Source: Loripinus fragilis (taxonomy: Eukaryota > Mollusca > Bivalvia > Lucinida > Lucinidae). From it: a stretch of DNA of 64,000 nucleotides. The stretch is taken from positions 54,429,672 through 54,493,671 of the forward strand of contig OZ026517.1 in NCBI GenBank assembly GCA_964019695.1, written 5' to 3'. The notes under the pieces are model-generated. The model was not told the DNA's origin, ran no database searches, and saw nothing but the letters and a program-made list of their open reading frames with translations. Made by a program: the position numbers and the translations under genes. Within the stretch, counting starts at the first letter, position 1; each line of letters starts with the position of its first letter. Of this stretch, positions 1 through 11,683 are shown piece by piece.

Positions 1-1102
1 ATATCGCAGACAAACTCATGCCAAAAAAGAACATTTGAAATACATCGTCTCTTATTCCAGTAGTTTAAATCACAACTTAATAAGCTTTGCTCAGAAAACA
101 GAATAAATTTCGGACAAAATATCTTTCTCTCATTCGATATTGGTCTATGCTGATAGGAGTTATTGCCCGTTGTTCACGAGATTACGCCATTATTGGTGAC
201 TTCGGGTCTTTAAGTCCAATGATTTTGTTCACAACCATTTATAAAACTTGCGCTAAGTACCAAAATGCCTTCATATATGACCCATATCACCACATACTTA
301 AAGATATGTTTCTCATTCTTTGTGCACAGCTGACAAGTTTTATGATGTTCGCTCTCTAAATCAAATATTGTTATCTGAACTAAATCAAACTTAATCACAA
401 TATTTAATACTAAATGTCGTCTTGAGTTCTATAGTGGTTCATATAGCATTATGCTTTCATGGGTTATTGTACTTTGACAATAAGAACTAGGTTAGGTTGT
501 TTATTAGCCATGTGGACTCTTTTACAGCGTTTAATTATCATTTGAATATGCCTAAAAATACTTTTCCAATTAAGTATGCACTAAATTACTAGTTAACAAA
601 TCGACAATGGTTCTTTTGAGCCCTGGTATAGAAAAAAATTCTGAGTGGATGTGATATATTTACAAAATTTATGTGCTTTACGAAAACCTTGACATGAATG
701 GCATTTAAACACATTTCAGTCATGAAATGTATTCCTATATATACTATACCGCTGTACCATACTCTGGCATAACGAATAAATTGTGTAGTGGTCAGCAGTG
801 AATGTTTCAACTTTAGTCTCTTTTTTCTTTCATTTTATAGGCTATGATTTATAACCTACAGAAAACATTAACTATAATGTAATATGCACCTTAACGAATA
901 TACTATTACATTGGATGAATATTTCAGCTTTACATAAACGAATAAACGCTTGTTATCTTATTATTACAGCATCAAAGTCGCCATTGACACCTGTTGGTAA
1001 GTTTTTTTTAATTTTACACTTAGCAGTTAATTCAATGAGTATCCTGTATAATTATGACTGCTTATGCTATTTAATGCACTTCCAGGAAATCCTTTTTAGT
1101 TC
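1..1102. other. AT-rich non-coding stretch
   Basis: No convincing gene. Open frames are short and show no recognisable domain. Around 969-995 a short segment is framed by a pyrimidine-rich tract ending in CAG and by a GTAAGT donor; it could be a 27-nt microexon, but nothing nearby supports it. Confidence 0.5.
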
Positions 1103-1171
1103 ACCTGAGCATGAAATGCTTTAAGTAGGATATTATCCCAATAGCCCACTATAAGCATTTCATGCTCAGGT
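1103..1171. repeat. Perfect 19-bp inverted repeat (hairpin)
   Basis: ACCTGAGCATGAAATGCTT at 1103-1121 is exactly complementary to 1153-1171, with a 31-nt loop. It resembles the other short fold-back elements of this window and is probably a MITE or fold-back relic. Confidence 0.7.
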
Positions 1172-2169
1172 CTAAGCCAATTTCAAGTGATCGGCATAGG
1201 TTGAGCATCGTCAACAATTTGCTTTAAACGAAAATTCCTCCTATACCCTAATCAAACTATACTGCTCTTACAGGTCATACTCACTTACTTTTTGTGCTAT
1301 GGTTCTTAGTTTCTTTTCAGGTTTTGCAATCATCAGATCTGGTTTCTTTACTTGGATTGTGTTTTTGCTGTCATGTTGCTGTCTATGTTCTTTATCTCTT
1401 CCTTGCGGTGTCGTATGTTGGTCTTAAGCATGAGTGTGGCGTTTTTGGCCTTACACTCATGTTTTTGTGAACACTAACATGTTTTGTCGAATAGTTCAAC
1501 CCAATTCTCGCACACCAGATTGGGATTTTCATTGTTTTTACCCATGTGAGATAATTCTTTCTCACATACTAACGCATACAAGAACGAGTGATCCCTATGT
1601 TATCTCGCTGTCAGAAAAATCTGTCCCACATCGCTACCTATGTTTTGCTAATGCCAGATACCCAACACGCATAATTTTTGGCACATGACTGTATTCTTTT
1701 GGAAACGAAAGTTGAGTTGTTGATCACGTTGAGGCATTCAGGAAAATTTCTAATGTTGAAATTTTCATTGATTAAAGTAGGCAGGCACGCTTGGTATAAA
1801 CTGCACCTGATCACTTTCTTTAAACATTTATTCTATGCTTTCAACATGCTAAGTGCATTGCGATTGACATATTTGACGTGTTGGGCAATCATGAATGTCA
1901 TAAATGAGTAACTGAATGCACCGGACCAGAGTCACGTTTTTCTAAACTAACTCACGTATTCAAGTTACTGTTGCTGAAAAGCTAGTTCTTGAAAATCCAT
2001 TTTGGTGAAATAACCGTTTATTTATTGTTTAATGTGCTATTTATTCGCTGTTTCAAGTTGATTTGTATATCGCGTAAACATCGACCTAAGTTTCGTCACC
2101 AGCAGATGTTAAACAGTACCGTACCATACAGTCGCTAAATGTAGAATTAGTATATGAGAAAAATAATCG
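1172..2169. other. Non-coding stretch, nothing recognised
   Basis: Short open frames only. No domain, RNA gene or clear repeat unit seen. Confidence 0.4.
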
Positions 2170-2307
2170 ATCATTGGTGTTCAGTAGTTCCAGAAATAGC
2201 CCAACTTCGAGTCTACCATTCAGTGAGAAACTCGGCAAGCCTCGTTTCCCACTTGAATGGTGGACCCTCTGGTTGGGATCTTTCTGTCCCCACTGAACAC
2301 CAATGAT
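2170..2307. repeat. Two-tier fold-back element
   Basis: Outer arms ATCATTGGTGTTCAGT (2170-2185) and its complement (2292-2307) enclose a second imperfect hairpin at 2215-2261. The whole ~138 bp could fold as one long interrupted stem. A weakly similar stretch lies near 2560-2650. Confidence 0.7.
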
Positions 2308-2719
2308 GGATTCCTTTTTTATCTCACATAACAATACCAGCCCTAGGGAGATAAAAAAAACGAACAGCTGCATGTCGGCCGCACGTCCTTCCGTGACTTC
2401 ATTGTAATGATAAAAAAAACGTCACCATGTCGCATCTAAGTGTATTCAGGATGTTCTAGAGCCTTTTTTCATGTTTTCCAATATAAAATGAGGTATTTAG
2501 TGGTGAGCAAGAAAAAGAATCCATAAGTCGTGTGGGGATGGGATAGAAAAATCTGTCCCTCGCAATCACTGTGTGTCATCTCTCGACAAGCCTCGTGATG
2601 CCAATCGGTGATCCTTGGGACTATCCCACCCTCACACTCATGATAGAGTCTTATATTCTCATTATAAAATTTCCGCTATTTTTCGATAGACGTTGCAGAC
2701 AATCATTGTATATATTGAA
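2308..2719. other. Non-coding stretch
   Basis: Nothing recognised beyond a weak relative of the preceding fold-back element near 2560-2650. Confidence 0.4.
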
Positions 2720-3170
2720 GGTTTACCTGTTGGATTTCTTTTGCTCCGGTATTCAGTTTTATTTACTGCTGAGTCCTTCCTTATCTTTGCTTTATCTCCT
2801 TGTTATATCTTGATTTATTTGTTTTAGGAGATGATGCATTGATGAGTTAGGGGTCTTTCATGCAAACCAAATATCTATGTGTCTTGATCCACATCTGAAT
2901 TAAGGGTGAGGTTGGCGCGCCGTTAAACCGGTTTAAGCCCTCCAGTAAAATATTTTACTGACCGTTCCAAGGCGGTACTTCTTTTGTGGATATTTTATGT
3001 TTTTGTTCTGTCTTGTGTTTGCTATGTCTTTGTGTGCGTCTGTTTATATGTGCTTTGTGGTCACCTGCTGGGAAAGGGCTGACCTCTTGGCTCTCGTTTG
3101 TGGTGTCTAACTGTGAGTTTGTAACTTTCCCATTGTATCGACTCCTGATCTTTGCACCCTTACTTACTTT
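2720..3170 (+). mobile_element. Naiad-type Penelope-like element, isolated 3' end
   Basis: This + strand segment aligns over about 450 bp with the 3' untranslated regions of the Naiad copies at 20282-20814 and 60653-61186, which lie on the - strand. It keeps the palindromes TTAAACCGGTTTAA and CAGTAAAATATTTTACTG and the same 3' terminus, ACTTACTTTT. It has lost about 30 bp just before that terminus, where the other copies read CCTGGGTCAGG. There is no coding sequence, so the copy is extremely 5'-truncated. Confidence 0.85.
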
Positions 3171-3214
3171 TATAAGTTATAATTTCCAAAATATTATGTT
3201 ACAGTTTCTTTTTT

Positions 3215-3345
3215 CTCAAAGTAGATTGCTCAAAGTAGATTGTGTGTTGGCAAACAGTGCAGACCTTGATGAAATGCCACATAAGGCGGAATTTTATCTG
3301 GGTCTTCACTGCTTGTCATAGTACCCGTTTAGGGGTTTCCATTTC
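3215..3345. repeat. Dispersed fold-back repeat (GCAGACC/GGGTCT family)
   Basis: Contains the arm pair GATGAAATGCC and GGCGGAATTTTATC followed by GGGTCTTCACTGC. Similar cores lie at 3635-3760, 33838-33945 and 34503-34615, some in the opposite orientation. Confidence 0.6.
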
Positions 3346-3634
3346 TCAAAGGGTTGATAAAATGACAGTTTTTGTAACAGAACAATATGTTTATAATAAT
3401 AAATTCAATAATAATTAGCACTTTTGATATATCCTAAATACCTTTAAGAATGTCATATATGAACCTATAATAATGTTTATTCTTCTTCTTGTTATTTTTA
3501 TTTCTTTTTTTTCAGAGACAGTTTAAGCTGCATGTGTATTGGACTGAGGGCTTTGCAAAGCAGCCATCGTGTTAACACCTTCTGTCGTTGCGTGTTTTAT
3601 TTCATAACTTAAAATTAATAGTTTTATATAGACC

Positions 3635-3870
3635 AATCTTTGGAAACCCCTAAAGGGGTATTTTGCTGAGAGTGAAGACCTAAATGAAATGCTGCAAAAC
3701 GCGGCATTTCATCAGGGTCTACATTGTTTACTTAGATAAAGAAATCTCCAGGGACTGAAGTATACAATTTTTGCAAAATTTGTACTAAAATATATTTTGG
3801 ACAATCCCATCCTTATTGTAGTTATACGCATGGGAAACCCCATCAGAATACAAAGGGTTACAGACTTTGA
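3635..3870. repeat. Dispersed repeat, same family as 33819-34072
   Basis: Starts AACCCCTAAAGGGGTA, then AGTGAAGACC, a hairpin ATGAAATGCTGC...GCGGCATTTCAT, and GGGTCTACATTG. It ends CCCCATCAGAATACAAAGGG. The order of blocks is the same as in the copies at 33819-34072 and 34498-34942. Confidence 0.65.
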
Positions 3871-4090
3871 ACGACGACGCTAAGAAATTGTGTTTTTAAA
3901 ATATACTATCAATGTATGGGCCAGTACATGAAATTCGTTTACTTGGCGCATCGTTGAGCAACTAATGGTCATGTGGGTCTGCTCGTATACTCAGACTCAC
4001 CTGAGCCTCTGCTGCTGGCATACAAAGAATTAGAGTATCGATAAAGATTCTGACTTAAACATACGGATACTAGCTCTGCTGGATTCGTCA

Positions 4091-4158
4091 CATTGGTGTA
4101 TAAAAGGAGGCTTTTGCGCATAAAATATATTCGCAAAAGCATCCTTTATACACTGATG
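4091..4158. repeat. Fold-back element with ~28-bp arms
   Basis: CATTGGTGTATAAAAGGAGG at 4091 pairs with CCTTTATACACTGATG ending at 4158. The arms continue through CTTTTGCG/CGCAAAAG to a loop of about 13 nt. Confidence 0.75.
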
Positions 4159-4233
4159 TTTACTTTAAAGTACAACAAAATTCATGCTCTGGCTCAATAA
4201 GTATATCATTTTGTAATGACCTTTTTAGACTTT

Positions 4234-5143
4234 TCACACAATTAGGACTCTACATGCCATACAAGGGAGATAATTTAACGAGTTCTGCAATCCTCTTAAA
4301 ATAATGTATGCATAAAAAACAAAAATAAAAAAGTTCAATTTTCGCACACAATTAGGACTCGAGAGATACTTTCACGAGTTCAACTTTCAAACACAAGTAG
4401 GACTCTACATGTCATACAAGGAGATACTTTATGGAACTCTATTTTCACACACAATTAGGTCTCTACATGTCAATATCAAGGGTGATACTTTAGCGAGTTT
4501 AATTTCCATACACTATTAACTCAACATGTCATTCAAAGGAGATACTTTAACAAGTTCAGTAGGACTCTTCATGTCATACAAGGAAGATACTTTAACGAGT
4601 TCAATTTTCACACACAAGTAGGACTCTACATGTCATACAAGGAGATGCTTTAACAAGCTCAATTTAACACACAACGAGGTCTCTATATGTCATTCAAGGC
4701 AGATACTTTAACGAGTTCAATTTCCACACACTATAAGGACTCTACATGTCATACAGTAGTACCACGACCTCTAAGTAATGAACCTCGATTCATTCAATGC
4801 ATTTACCGTTAAAGTCACGCCTCAAAGCGTTTTGTGGAAGTCTACAAGAGAGATACTTTGACGAGTTTAATTTTGGCACACAATTAGGTCTCCACATGTC
4901 ATACAAGGGAGATACTTTAACGAGTTAATTTCCATGCACATTTGGAACTCTACATGTCATGCAACAAGTTTAATTTTCACACACTATTAGGACTCTACAT
5001 ATCATACAAGGGAGATACTTTAACGAGTTCAGTTGGCTCACAATTAGGTTTGTACATATCATACAAGGGAGATGCTTTAACGAGTACGATTTTCACACAC
5101 TTAGTACTCTACATGTCATACAAGATCATACAAGGGAGATACT
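4234..5143. repeat. Minisatellite, degenerate ~57-bp unit
   Basis: About fourteen imperfect copies of a unit containing CACACAATTAGGACTCTACA, then TGTCATACAAGGGAGATACT and TTAACGAGTTCAATTTT. Spacing varies from about 46 to 60 bp. Positions 4755-4855 interrupt the array with unrelated sequence. The open frame within it (4942-5145) is periodic and not a gene. Confidence 0.85.
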
Positions 5144-6145
5144 GATAGGTCAATTGTTGGCAGTAACGGAATTTATCCAAAATGATCTTTCTATTATTCA
5201 GTCAGACATAAGTTAAGCATCACCCGAACATTATTTCAGAGACGTTTTTCCTGTACAAATTTCTTCATAAGAACAACCAATTTGTAATATTTTGTGGCCC
5301 TAGTCTTTCTTTGGTCTGTCGAACATATCAGAATGCCATTTGGTCATTTTGTTAAAATTCTACGGTGTCCTGTATACAGCAACCCATATTTTTGGGTATA
5401 CCCTTAAAAAATATCACATCTTAACCAAAAGTGCTTACTTCCCAGAAATACAATAGACCTATTTTTCAAACTAGTGCCAAACTAATTTTGTCGAACTCAA
5501 GGTTTCATGTCAATTATAGACTGAGATAGTTAATTGCGTGTTTATAATGTTTGCATTATCACTTTATAACATGCCATTCTTTACATATCCATAACATTTA
5601 CTTTACATGTCTAAGCGTTTTGCAAATACCATAATGGGATAGAGAATAGTGACATTTTTAGGGGTTAGTGTGCATTAACCATGTCTAGTTGCTTACCTTA
5701 ATGGTAATCGAATCAAAATTTGCTGTAAATTGTCACCACTTTATCTATTTTCATAAATCAAACGAGAAAATATTAATGACTGGAAAGCTTCCTTCGTTTT
5801 CCTAGAAAACTATTGTTGCGATGCTTAACTTATGTTTGCCTGTATTTATATCATATTTTAGATACGTATAATTTGATGTCTTAATGTTATTGCTTTTGAT
5901 ATTATATATTTACATGTATCAGAATTTCATGATAATGACAAAGAGAGTGACTACTTCCAGATACTACATAATAAGATGTCTGCCTTTGGTTCACACCGTT
6001 TGCTACATTTCATTTGGAAGGTGTACGACCACGTAAATGTACAAAATAAGAAACATGACGTGTGCAATTTTGCTCATGTTTCAATTTCTGTACGTTTACT
6101 TCGATTAAAAGAGCAAAAGGGATCTATAGCATAATTTAAGACTAG
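5144..6145. other. Non-coding stretch, nothing recognised
   Basis: AT-rich; no long open frame, splice-framed exon or repeat unit found. Confidence 0.4.
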
Positions 6146-6239
6146 TTTTTTAGCTCTGGGTGTTAACACTTTCCTTCATGAGTATCCATGCTAAACTCCA
6201 CCCACTTTGAATAATTGTATATACTAGGCCAAAAAATAA

Positions 6240-6607
6240 ACGCCGCACATAAAACATACATTGTATATGGGGGATATTTCACCAATCTCTCGCAACCAAT
6301 TTGCCACATTTTGAGCGCTGATTCTTGGATAATAAGTTCCTGTGGTTGTCCTGGTTATCATTGTCACCGGGCGACATTCATTCAACAGTTTAAATCTATG
6401 TTTTTATCGATCTTGACGTCGCGTCATTATGCGATGACGTCATGAATGCGCACGGTCTGACATTGTTCCAATTTACCAGAAACGTTTTCTAAGACGTTCA
6501 ATCATCCTTACATGACATCGAAAGTGTTGGGCTATCACCGATGGCGTTACGTTAGCTTGTAACATTTTTATAGCCTTTTCGCGTTCAACATGTGTCCGTT
6601 TTGGCAT
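6240..6607 (-). pseudogene. Tc1-like transposase, N-terminal remnant
   Basis: The ATG at 6605-6607 opens MPKRTHVEREKAIKML, followed by a helix-turn-helix-like segment containing IAQHFRCHVRMIERLRKRF. This is the typical DNA-binding N-terminus of Tc1-family transposases. A TAA stops it after 44 codons. In other frames downstream the second binding region can still be read (RHRIMTRRQDR and TTGTYYPRISAQNV), broken by several stops. The DDE catalytic domain is absent. It is a dead gene and can only have been mobilised in trans. Confidence 0.85.
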
Positions 6608-6834
6608 CGTAAATAAGCAATGTGTAACTTTTAATTTTAAAGTTTTAAAATGTTTTCTAGCAAATTGATTTTTAGGCTAGTGATTTCAGTAGTAATTACA
6701 TGTGTAAAGCTAAATAAAATGAATGTGCACGTAAAAAACTTGAAAATAAAAAGACAACCAGTACAATAGTTTGGGTTGACTGAGCTCAATAAAACAGTGG
6801 GAATAATGTGTGGTAGGAATAGTAGCGAAACATA

Positions 6835-7666
6835 TACTGAAGGACTTTAGAGACGCACCACTTGCTAAAATGCTAATTTATTGTCAAAATGTAATATTTT
6901 AATTATGTGAAAATAAAATTGACAAGTCCCTTCATTTAGCTTGCATTCAATAAGAAAATCGAAACGCTGTGGCTTATGGTTGCCGTGACGTCGCGATTAT
7001 TCTGAGACACCCCAAATTTAAAAAGTCACAGAGTACCTATACCTTCCATTATGAGCGCAAAATGTTTTCAAACCGATGTTTGTTCTTGAAAGCACAAGGA
7101 AAGACACAATCAAATCATGAAGTTTTAGGCCTCTGGTAACGTTCATTTCGTCTAGGTGGCGTCATTATTGTTTTTGACGTAATTGGCTGTTTATAGCCTA
7201 AGGGTCAGGAATAATCAAATTTTTTTAAGTCTACAAGAAACTCCACAACCCGTTGCGTAGAAGACAAAAGTATCGCGACATGCGCGAACGTCATCTGCCT
7301 GTTATTGCTGTTTGAAAAATTAAGGCTAACGTTAGCAAAGAAACGCTGCGACTGGGAGTGTAATTAAACGATTATTACCGATTATTTCTGAAAGTTTTCT
7401 TGTTTTTTGGTTGGTTAAGACATCTTGCTACCAGCTCAAAGTGTTCGCTTTTAAATTGAACTAATCTCACAGCTGTCAGACGACAATTGTTGATAAACAC
7501 TAACGTCAGTGTTACGTCAGAATGAACCGCATTAGCAAATCGAAACTATGGCAAATTATGGTCCATTATGTAAGCGGATAAAAAGTGATAAAGAAAGCAT
7601 CCTCAAATCAACCATGTGGAAGAGACAGTGAATATATAACTGGTGCGTTTCTAAAGTCCTTCAGTA
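6835..7666. mobile_element. 832-bp Tc1/mariner-type MITE, copy 1
   Basis: Inverted ends TACTGAAGGACTTTAGAGAC... and ...TCTAAAGTCCTTCAGTA are flanked by TA at 6833-6834 and 7667-7668. An inverted second copy of almost the same length lies at 56463-57293. No transposase is seen, so it is non-autonomous. It sits inside the older Tc1 element. Confidence 0.9.
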
Positions 7667-7930
7667 TAGATAGCAGATGAAATTTTGTAACCTTCATGTA
7701 ATGCGCAATATTTTTAATATTTATTTGCGGCGTTTCTTTTTTGGCCTAGTATATATAAACTTTCACGTTTGCACATAGATCAAAGAAATTACTTATGAGG
7801 TTCCTAGTGTATGGTTAATATCTAATCATATTTCCATAAGCAAATAGAGTAGACCCTGATCAGGCAGCTTTTACAAGAGCTGCCTGATCTGGGTTTGCTC
7901 TGTTTGCATAAGTGTTAAAAGGCGTCTCTC

Positions 7931-8289
7931 TCTATGTAAAGGGTTAAGAGCGTTTTTCTTTGATTCATCACAGAAAGTTCAAAGGGTTTGATTATTTCCC
8001 TGTGATGATACATTAACAACAGCGGAATCTAGTGGAAACAATAGGCCGGTGAATATATTTAAGCAAATTGGGTGGATCGGCTGCTATCAGTTCTATGGTC
8101 ATGAATATATTATTGATGTTGATTCGTTGTTTACAGTAATTTTCTGTGTGTTAGGTTTTTGTTGGGTCTTTGGTTTGCACGTGTCCTTTATAACCCAAGG
8201 TAACACGAGAAAGAAACACAGTAACTAGACAGTCACATGATAGCACGAACGCAAACGAGGCAAAGTATTCAGCTCTCATTTCTTTAGCA
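7931..8289. other. Non-coding stretch, possible Naiad 3' UTR relic
   Basis: Blocks such as TGATGATACATT, AACAACAGCGGAATCTA and GGCTGCT appear in the same order as in the Naiad 3' region at 15700-15890. The match is patchy, so it may be an old relic. No gene seen. Confidence 0.35.
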
Positions 8290-9390
8290 ATGCGGTTTTA
8301 TTAGCTGTTACGGTCATCTTGTTTATAAGAGCAGACTCATTTGTACAATTTTGGTAGAGGACATAGTGAGAACAACCTTTGTGATGATTGTTTTTGAAAA
8401 TTCTGACCAGTGGTTTTTGAGCAAATGTCTTTTTTTGTAATTTAGCTCTGGTGGCCTCTTGGGTCAATTGAGTGCAACCACTTGAGTGATTTAAAAAAGG
8501 GCATTATGGGAAACATATTCGTGAAATTAGTTTGATTTTGTATCAGTGATACAAGAGAAGATGATGTTTAAATGTTTTCTTTCTATTGTTAGCTTTGGTC
8601 GCCATTTCATTCAGCCTATTTGTGCATTTTGATAAAGGGCTTTAGAAGAAAAAATTCCGTGAAATTATTTGAATTCGGACCAGTGGTCTAAGAGTCGATG
8701 TTGATTTAAGACATTTCTTGTTTAGCTCTGGTGGCCGTTTTGTTCAGCGGTGCAGAACCTTTTTGTTTTTTGTGTGAAATTATCTAAAATTAATCCATAA
8801 GGAGATGTTGTTTAAAAATATGTCTAGTTTATGCTCTGGTGGAAAACTTGTTCTGCTAAGCGGAACCGTTTGAACAAATTTGGTAGTGGGCATTATGCGG
8901 AACATTTCTGTTCAATTATTTTGAATTGGACCAGGGGTAGACTTCATTTAAAAATTATTTTTTAGCTCTGGTGGCCCTTTTTTCGTCAGAGCGAAACTTG
9001 TGGGCAATTTTATAGAGGACATTTTAAGAAACTTTTTTTTTATTTTGGACCAGGAGGAGGTGTTGTTTAAAGATATTTATTTTATCTTTGACTCTGGTAG
9101 CCGGTTTGTTCAGCGAAGTGGAATCGTTTTTCCAATTTTAGTAAAGGGCAATATGAGGAGCATTTCTGTAAAATTATTTGGATTTTTTTAAACCAGGGGT
9201 TCAGAATTTAAGATGTCGTTTAAAGATATTTCTGTTTAGCTCTAGAAACCATATTATTCATCGGAGCAAGACCATTCGTGCATATCGGTAGAAGGCATTA
9301 TGGAGAATTTTCATGTGCAATTGTTTTAAATTTGAACCAATGGTTCAAGGAGGAGATATCGTTTAAAGAAAATGTTTAAGCAGGACGGAC
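8290..9390. repeat. Tandem array, degenerate ~105-150-bp unit
   Basis: The block TTTAGCTCTGGTGGCC recurs near 8446, 8589, 8725, 8829, 8961, 9090 and 9236. Each is followed by a TTTGTTCAGCGGA-like block, GGGCATTATG..GAACAT, and GACCAGGGGTTCAGGAGGAG-like sequence. Units differ in length and are well diverged. The small open frames in it are not conserved from unit to unit. Confidence 0.8.
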
Positions 9391-9845
9391 CATGGAAGTC
9401 ATCACAATAGACGACCTATGCCGATACATGTAGCACATAGTGACCTATTGGTTCAGGTGAGCTAAAATCAATGGCGTAGCCAGAACCCCCAAAAGTTACG
9501 CACATCAAAGGGAGACTACTGTATCAAGCAATGATTCTCTACAATTACGTCCGTTTTCAAAATGGGAACTTCTCTTAAAGTAAAGAATTTGCTCCCGGAG
9601 GGAGTGAATTCTTTCCTTTAAGAGTAGTTCCTTAAGGTATGGAAATCACTTTTACCACATAAGGTGAGCTCCCTTGAGTGTTGCTATTTTAATACGCACG
9701 TGCGTATACTGCGTAATGGGAGCGACGCCAATGAGAATGCATGAAAATATGACTATGCTGATAGCGGCCCATGCTGTAAGCATTTGTGTGAAGGGAAGGA
9801 TGAATTTGTATAGTAGTGTATGAGGGTCTGGATTGGGGGGTCTGG
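9391..9845. repeat. Non-coding with a 33-bp palindrome at 9564-9632
   Basis: GGGAACTTCTCTTAAAGTAA...TTTGCTCCC pairs with GGGAGTGAATTCTTTCCTTT...AGTTCC across a 1-2 nt turn, giving a near-perfect hairpin. Nothing else recognised. Confidence 0.65.
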
Positions 9846-10112
9846 TATTCACTATTCATTAAAAAAATAAGCCCATTGTTCATCTCATAAAAATTTTGGA
9901 TTATAACATTAAAATAAAAACAGTTATTCATTAAAAGTAATAAAGGTGGCAAAGAAATATGATTATTCACTATTCATTAATTTTTTCTTCAATTCATTAA
10001 AAATATAGGATTATTCATTATTTTTAGGCCCTCATTATTCACTATTCATTATTTTTTTGACTCATTATTCACTATTCATTATAAAAAAGGGTCATTATTT
10101 ACTAATCATTAT
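9846..10112. repeat. AT-rich CATTATTCACTATTCATTA array
   Basis: Repeated TATTCACTATTCATTA with short poly-A or poly-T spacers of varying length. The two overlapping reverse open frames here are by-products of the repeat. Confidence 0.75.
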
Positions 10113-10147
10113 ACCCCATCCAGCCCCTCGTGTATAACAATTAAAAT

Positions 10148-10892
10148 GAGACTAAGTCTGCAACTATGAACATTTTTCGAAAAAAAATCTTTTCTTTTTA
10201 AATCATTTGTAAAAGCAGAATTAAGTTAAGTTTCACAATAAACCTGTTCACTATAGCTGAAAACTGCATGGAAAAGTATATTATCTTATAAAAACAGGTG
10301 TTCTTTCTCTTTTTGGTAATTATTTGCGTCCCTCCAATAATTATAGACAGTTAATTTTTAACATAAATGCTGTTGTTTTGATACTGATAATTTGTAAAGA
10401 TTTACGAAATTGGTAAAATGTATACCTGAATTTTAGTTTTTTACTTTGTTTTTGAAAAAAGGGAACACTATTTCAAAAATAAAAAGATCAAACGTTACAG
10501 AATATGCAGCTTCAAAAAGAGACTTAGTCTGCAACTATGAACATTTTTTCGAAAAAAATTCTTTTCGTTTTAAATGATTTGTAAAAGCAGAATTAAGTTA
10601 AGTTTCACAATAAACCTGTTCACTATAGCTAGTAACTGCCTGGAAAAGTCAATTATCTTATAAAAACTGGTGTTTTTTCTCTTGTTGGTAATTATTTGCG
10701 TCCCTCCAATAATTATAGACAGTCAAGTTTTAACATAAATGCTGTTGTTTTGATACTGATAATTTGTAAAGATTTACGAAATTGGTAAAATGTATACCTG
10801 AATTTTAGTTTTTCACTGTGTTCTTGAAAAATAGAAACATTATTTCAAAAATTAAAAGATCAAAAGTTACAGATTATGCAGCTTTAAGACTA
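10148..10892. repeat. Two tandem copies of a 371-bp inverted-end element
   Basis: CTGCAACTATGAACATTTTT starts at 10158 and recurs at 10529, so the period is 371 bp. Identity between copies is high along the whole unit. The unit ends AAAAGTTACAGATTATGCAGC. The full inverted end CTTAAAGCTGCATA is preserved in the third copy at 60571-62391, where both ends show it. Here the left ends are eroded to GACTAAGTCTGCAAC. No coding capacity. Confidence 0.85.
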
Positions 10893-11017
10893 GAACAGAA
10901 TAAAATGAATATTTTACAACATAATATTAATTTCATCTTACCAAATGGGCTCAATAAATGATCGTTCTGCATCCGTCACAATAAATCAAATGTACACTTG
11001 ATACCTATAATATGATC

Positions 11018-11135
11018 AATAATTGGTGTAGGGGATAAGCCTATGCCTTGTAAACCAGGGGTTGCAGGTTCCATTCCCGGCTTCTCCATAAAACCACTTT
11101 CGTTGAGCCTTTGGTGTTCCTGTAATAAAACCAAC
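11018..11135 (+). mobile_element. tRNA-derived SINE (type A body)
   Basis: A tRNA-like head, GGTGTAGGGGATAAGCCTAT, then CCTTGTAAACCAGGGGTTGC and a B-box-like GGTTCCATTCC. It is followed by the body CATAAAACCACTTTCGTTGAGCC. The same head and body lie inverted at 57690-57980. The anticodon arm does not pair well, so this is not a functional tRNA gene. Confidence 0.75.
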
Positions 11136-11683
11136 GCACAAATCTTAAACCATCCAAGCGGAACTGATTACTACACAGGAAAGCCAAAATAAGTTTTTTT
11201 TTTAATTAGGGCATCGGTGGTACCAAGAATAGGCAATGATCTAACAAAATACGACCAAATATCTTATCTTTTCGGCGATAATCAGATTTTGATTTTTATA
11301 GCATCAGACTAGTGTAAATGATCATATAGATGATTTCAACCTTACATTTTTGTATGTGTATCGATCGGATTAAAAAGGTTCTTTATAATTAATGTGTATA
11401 ATTCAATTAATGCGATATAATGATTTTGAAAATTGGCAAGATTTACTTACCTGAGACTGATTAGCAATTTGCCCTCAAGGAAGTTTTTCATGCGTTTTGT
11501 CGTCTGCTGATTTTTTTCAAAATCAACTTTTTCAAAAAAAATCTTTCAGGAATACCATCGGAATGTCAAATAGTTTGGATACAGACCAGACCCAACATTT
11601 TGTTTGATCTGGGTCCAAACTGTTAGCAAAAGTTATCAGCAGACGACACTATATATAGGAGATAAAGACTCAGGGTTAATTTT
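11136..11683. repeat. Non-coding with fold-back element at 11498-11648
   Basis: TGTCGTCTGCTGAT near 11498 and ATCAGCAGACGACA at 11634-11647 are inverted arms. A second pair, AGTTTGGA...CAGACCAGACCCA and TGGGTCCAAACT, lies inside. 11136-11497 holds nothing recognisable. Confidence 0.6.

Larger units (their letters stand above)
6222..7751 (-). mobile_element. Internally deleted Tc1-like transposon
   Basis: Terminal inverted repeats of about 26 bp (TACTAGGCCAAAAAA, then one mismatch, then AAACGCCGCA) lie at both ends. TA is duplicated at 6220-6221 and 7752-7753, as expected for Tc1/mariner. A broken transposase N-terminal half sits at 6240-6607 on the - strand and runs directly into the left repeat, so the C-terminal catalytic half is deleted. 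A separate 832-bp MITE (6835-7666) is inserted in the 5' region. Without it the element is about 700 bp. Confidence 0.85.
6146..7930. repeat. Dispersed repeat split by a Tc1 insertion
   Basis: Left part 6146-6219 and right part 7754-7930 together match the uninterrupted sequence at 33146-33355. The shared left side is TTCCTTCATGA...CTCCACCCACTTTGAAT. The shared right side is ATATAAA.TTTCA.GTTTG.ACATAG and the hairpin GATCAGGCAGCT. The 33-kb copy therefore shows the empty site of the Tc1 element at 6222-7751. The right part carries a hairpin at 7858-7889. Confidence 0.8.

Noticed and set aside
969..995. 27-nt microexon
   Set aside because: Splice-like borders but no partner exons, no homology and no length evidence; kept only as a remark.
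6215..6445. 76-residue + strand frame
   Set aside because: Shadow of the decayed Tc1 transposase on the opposite strand.
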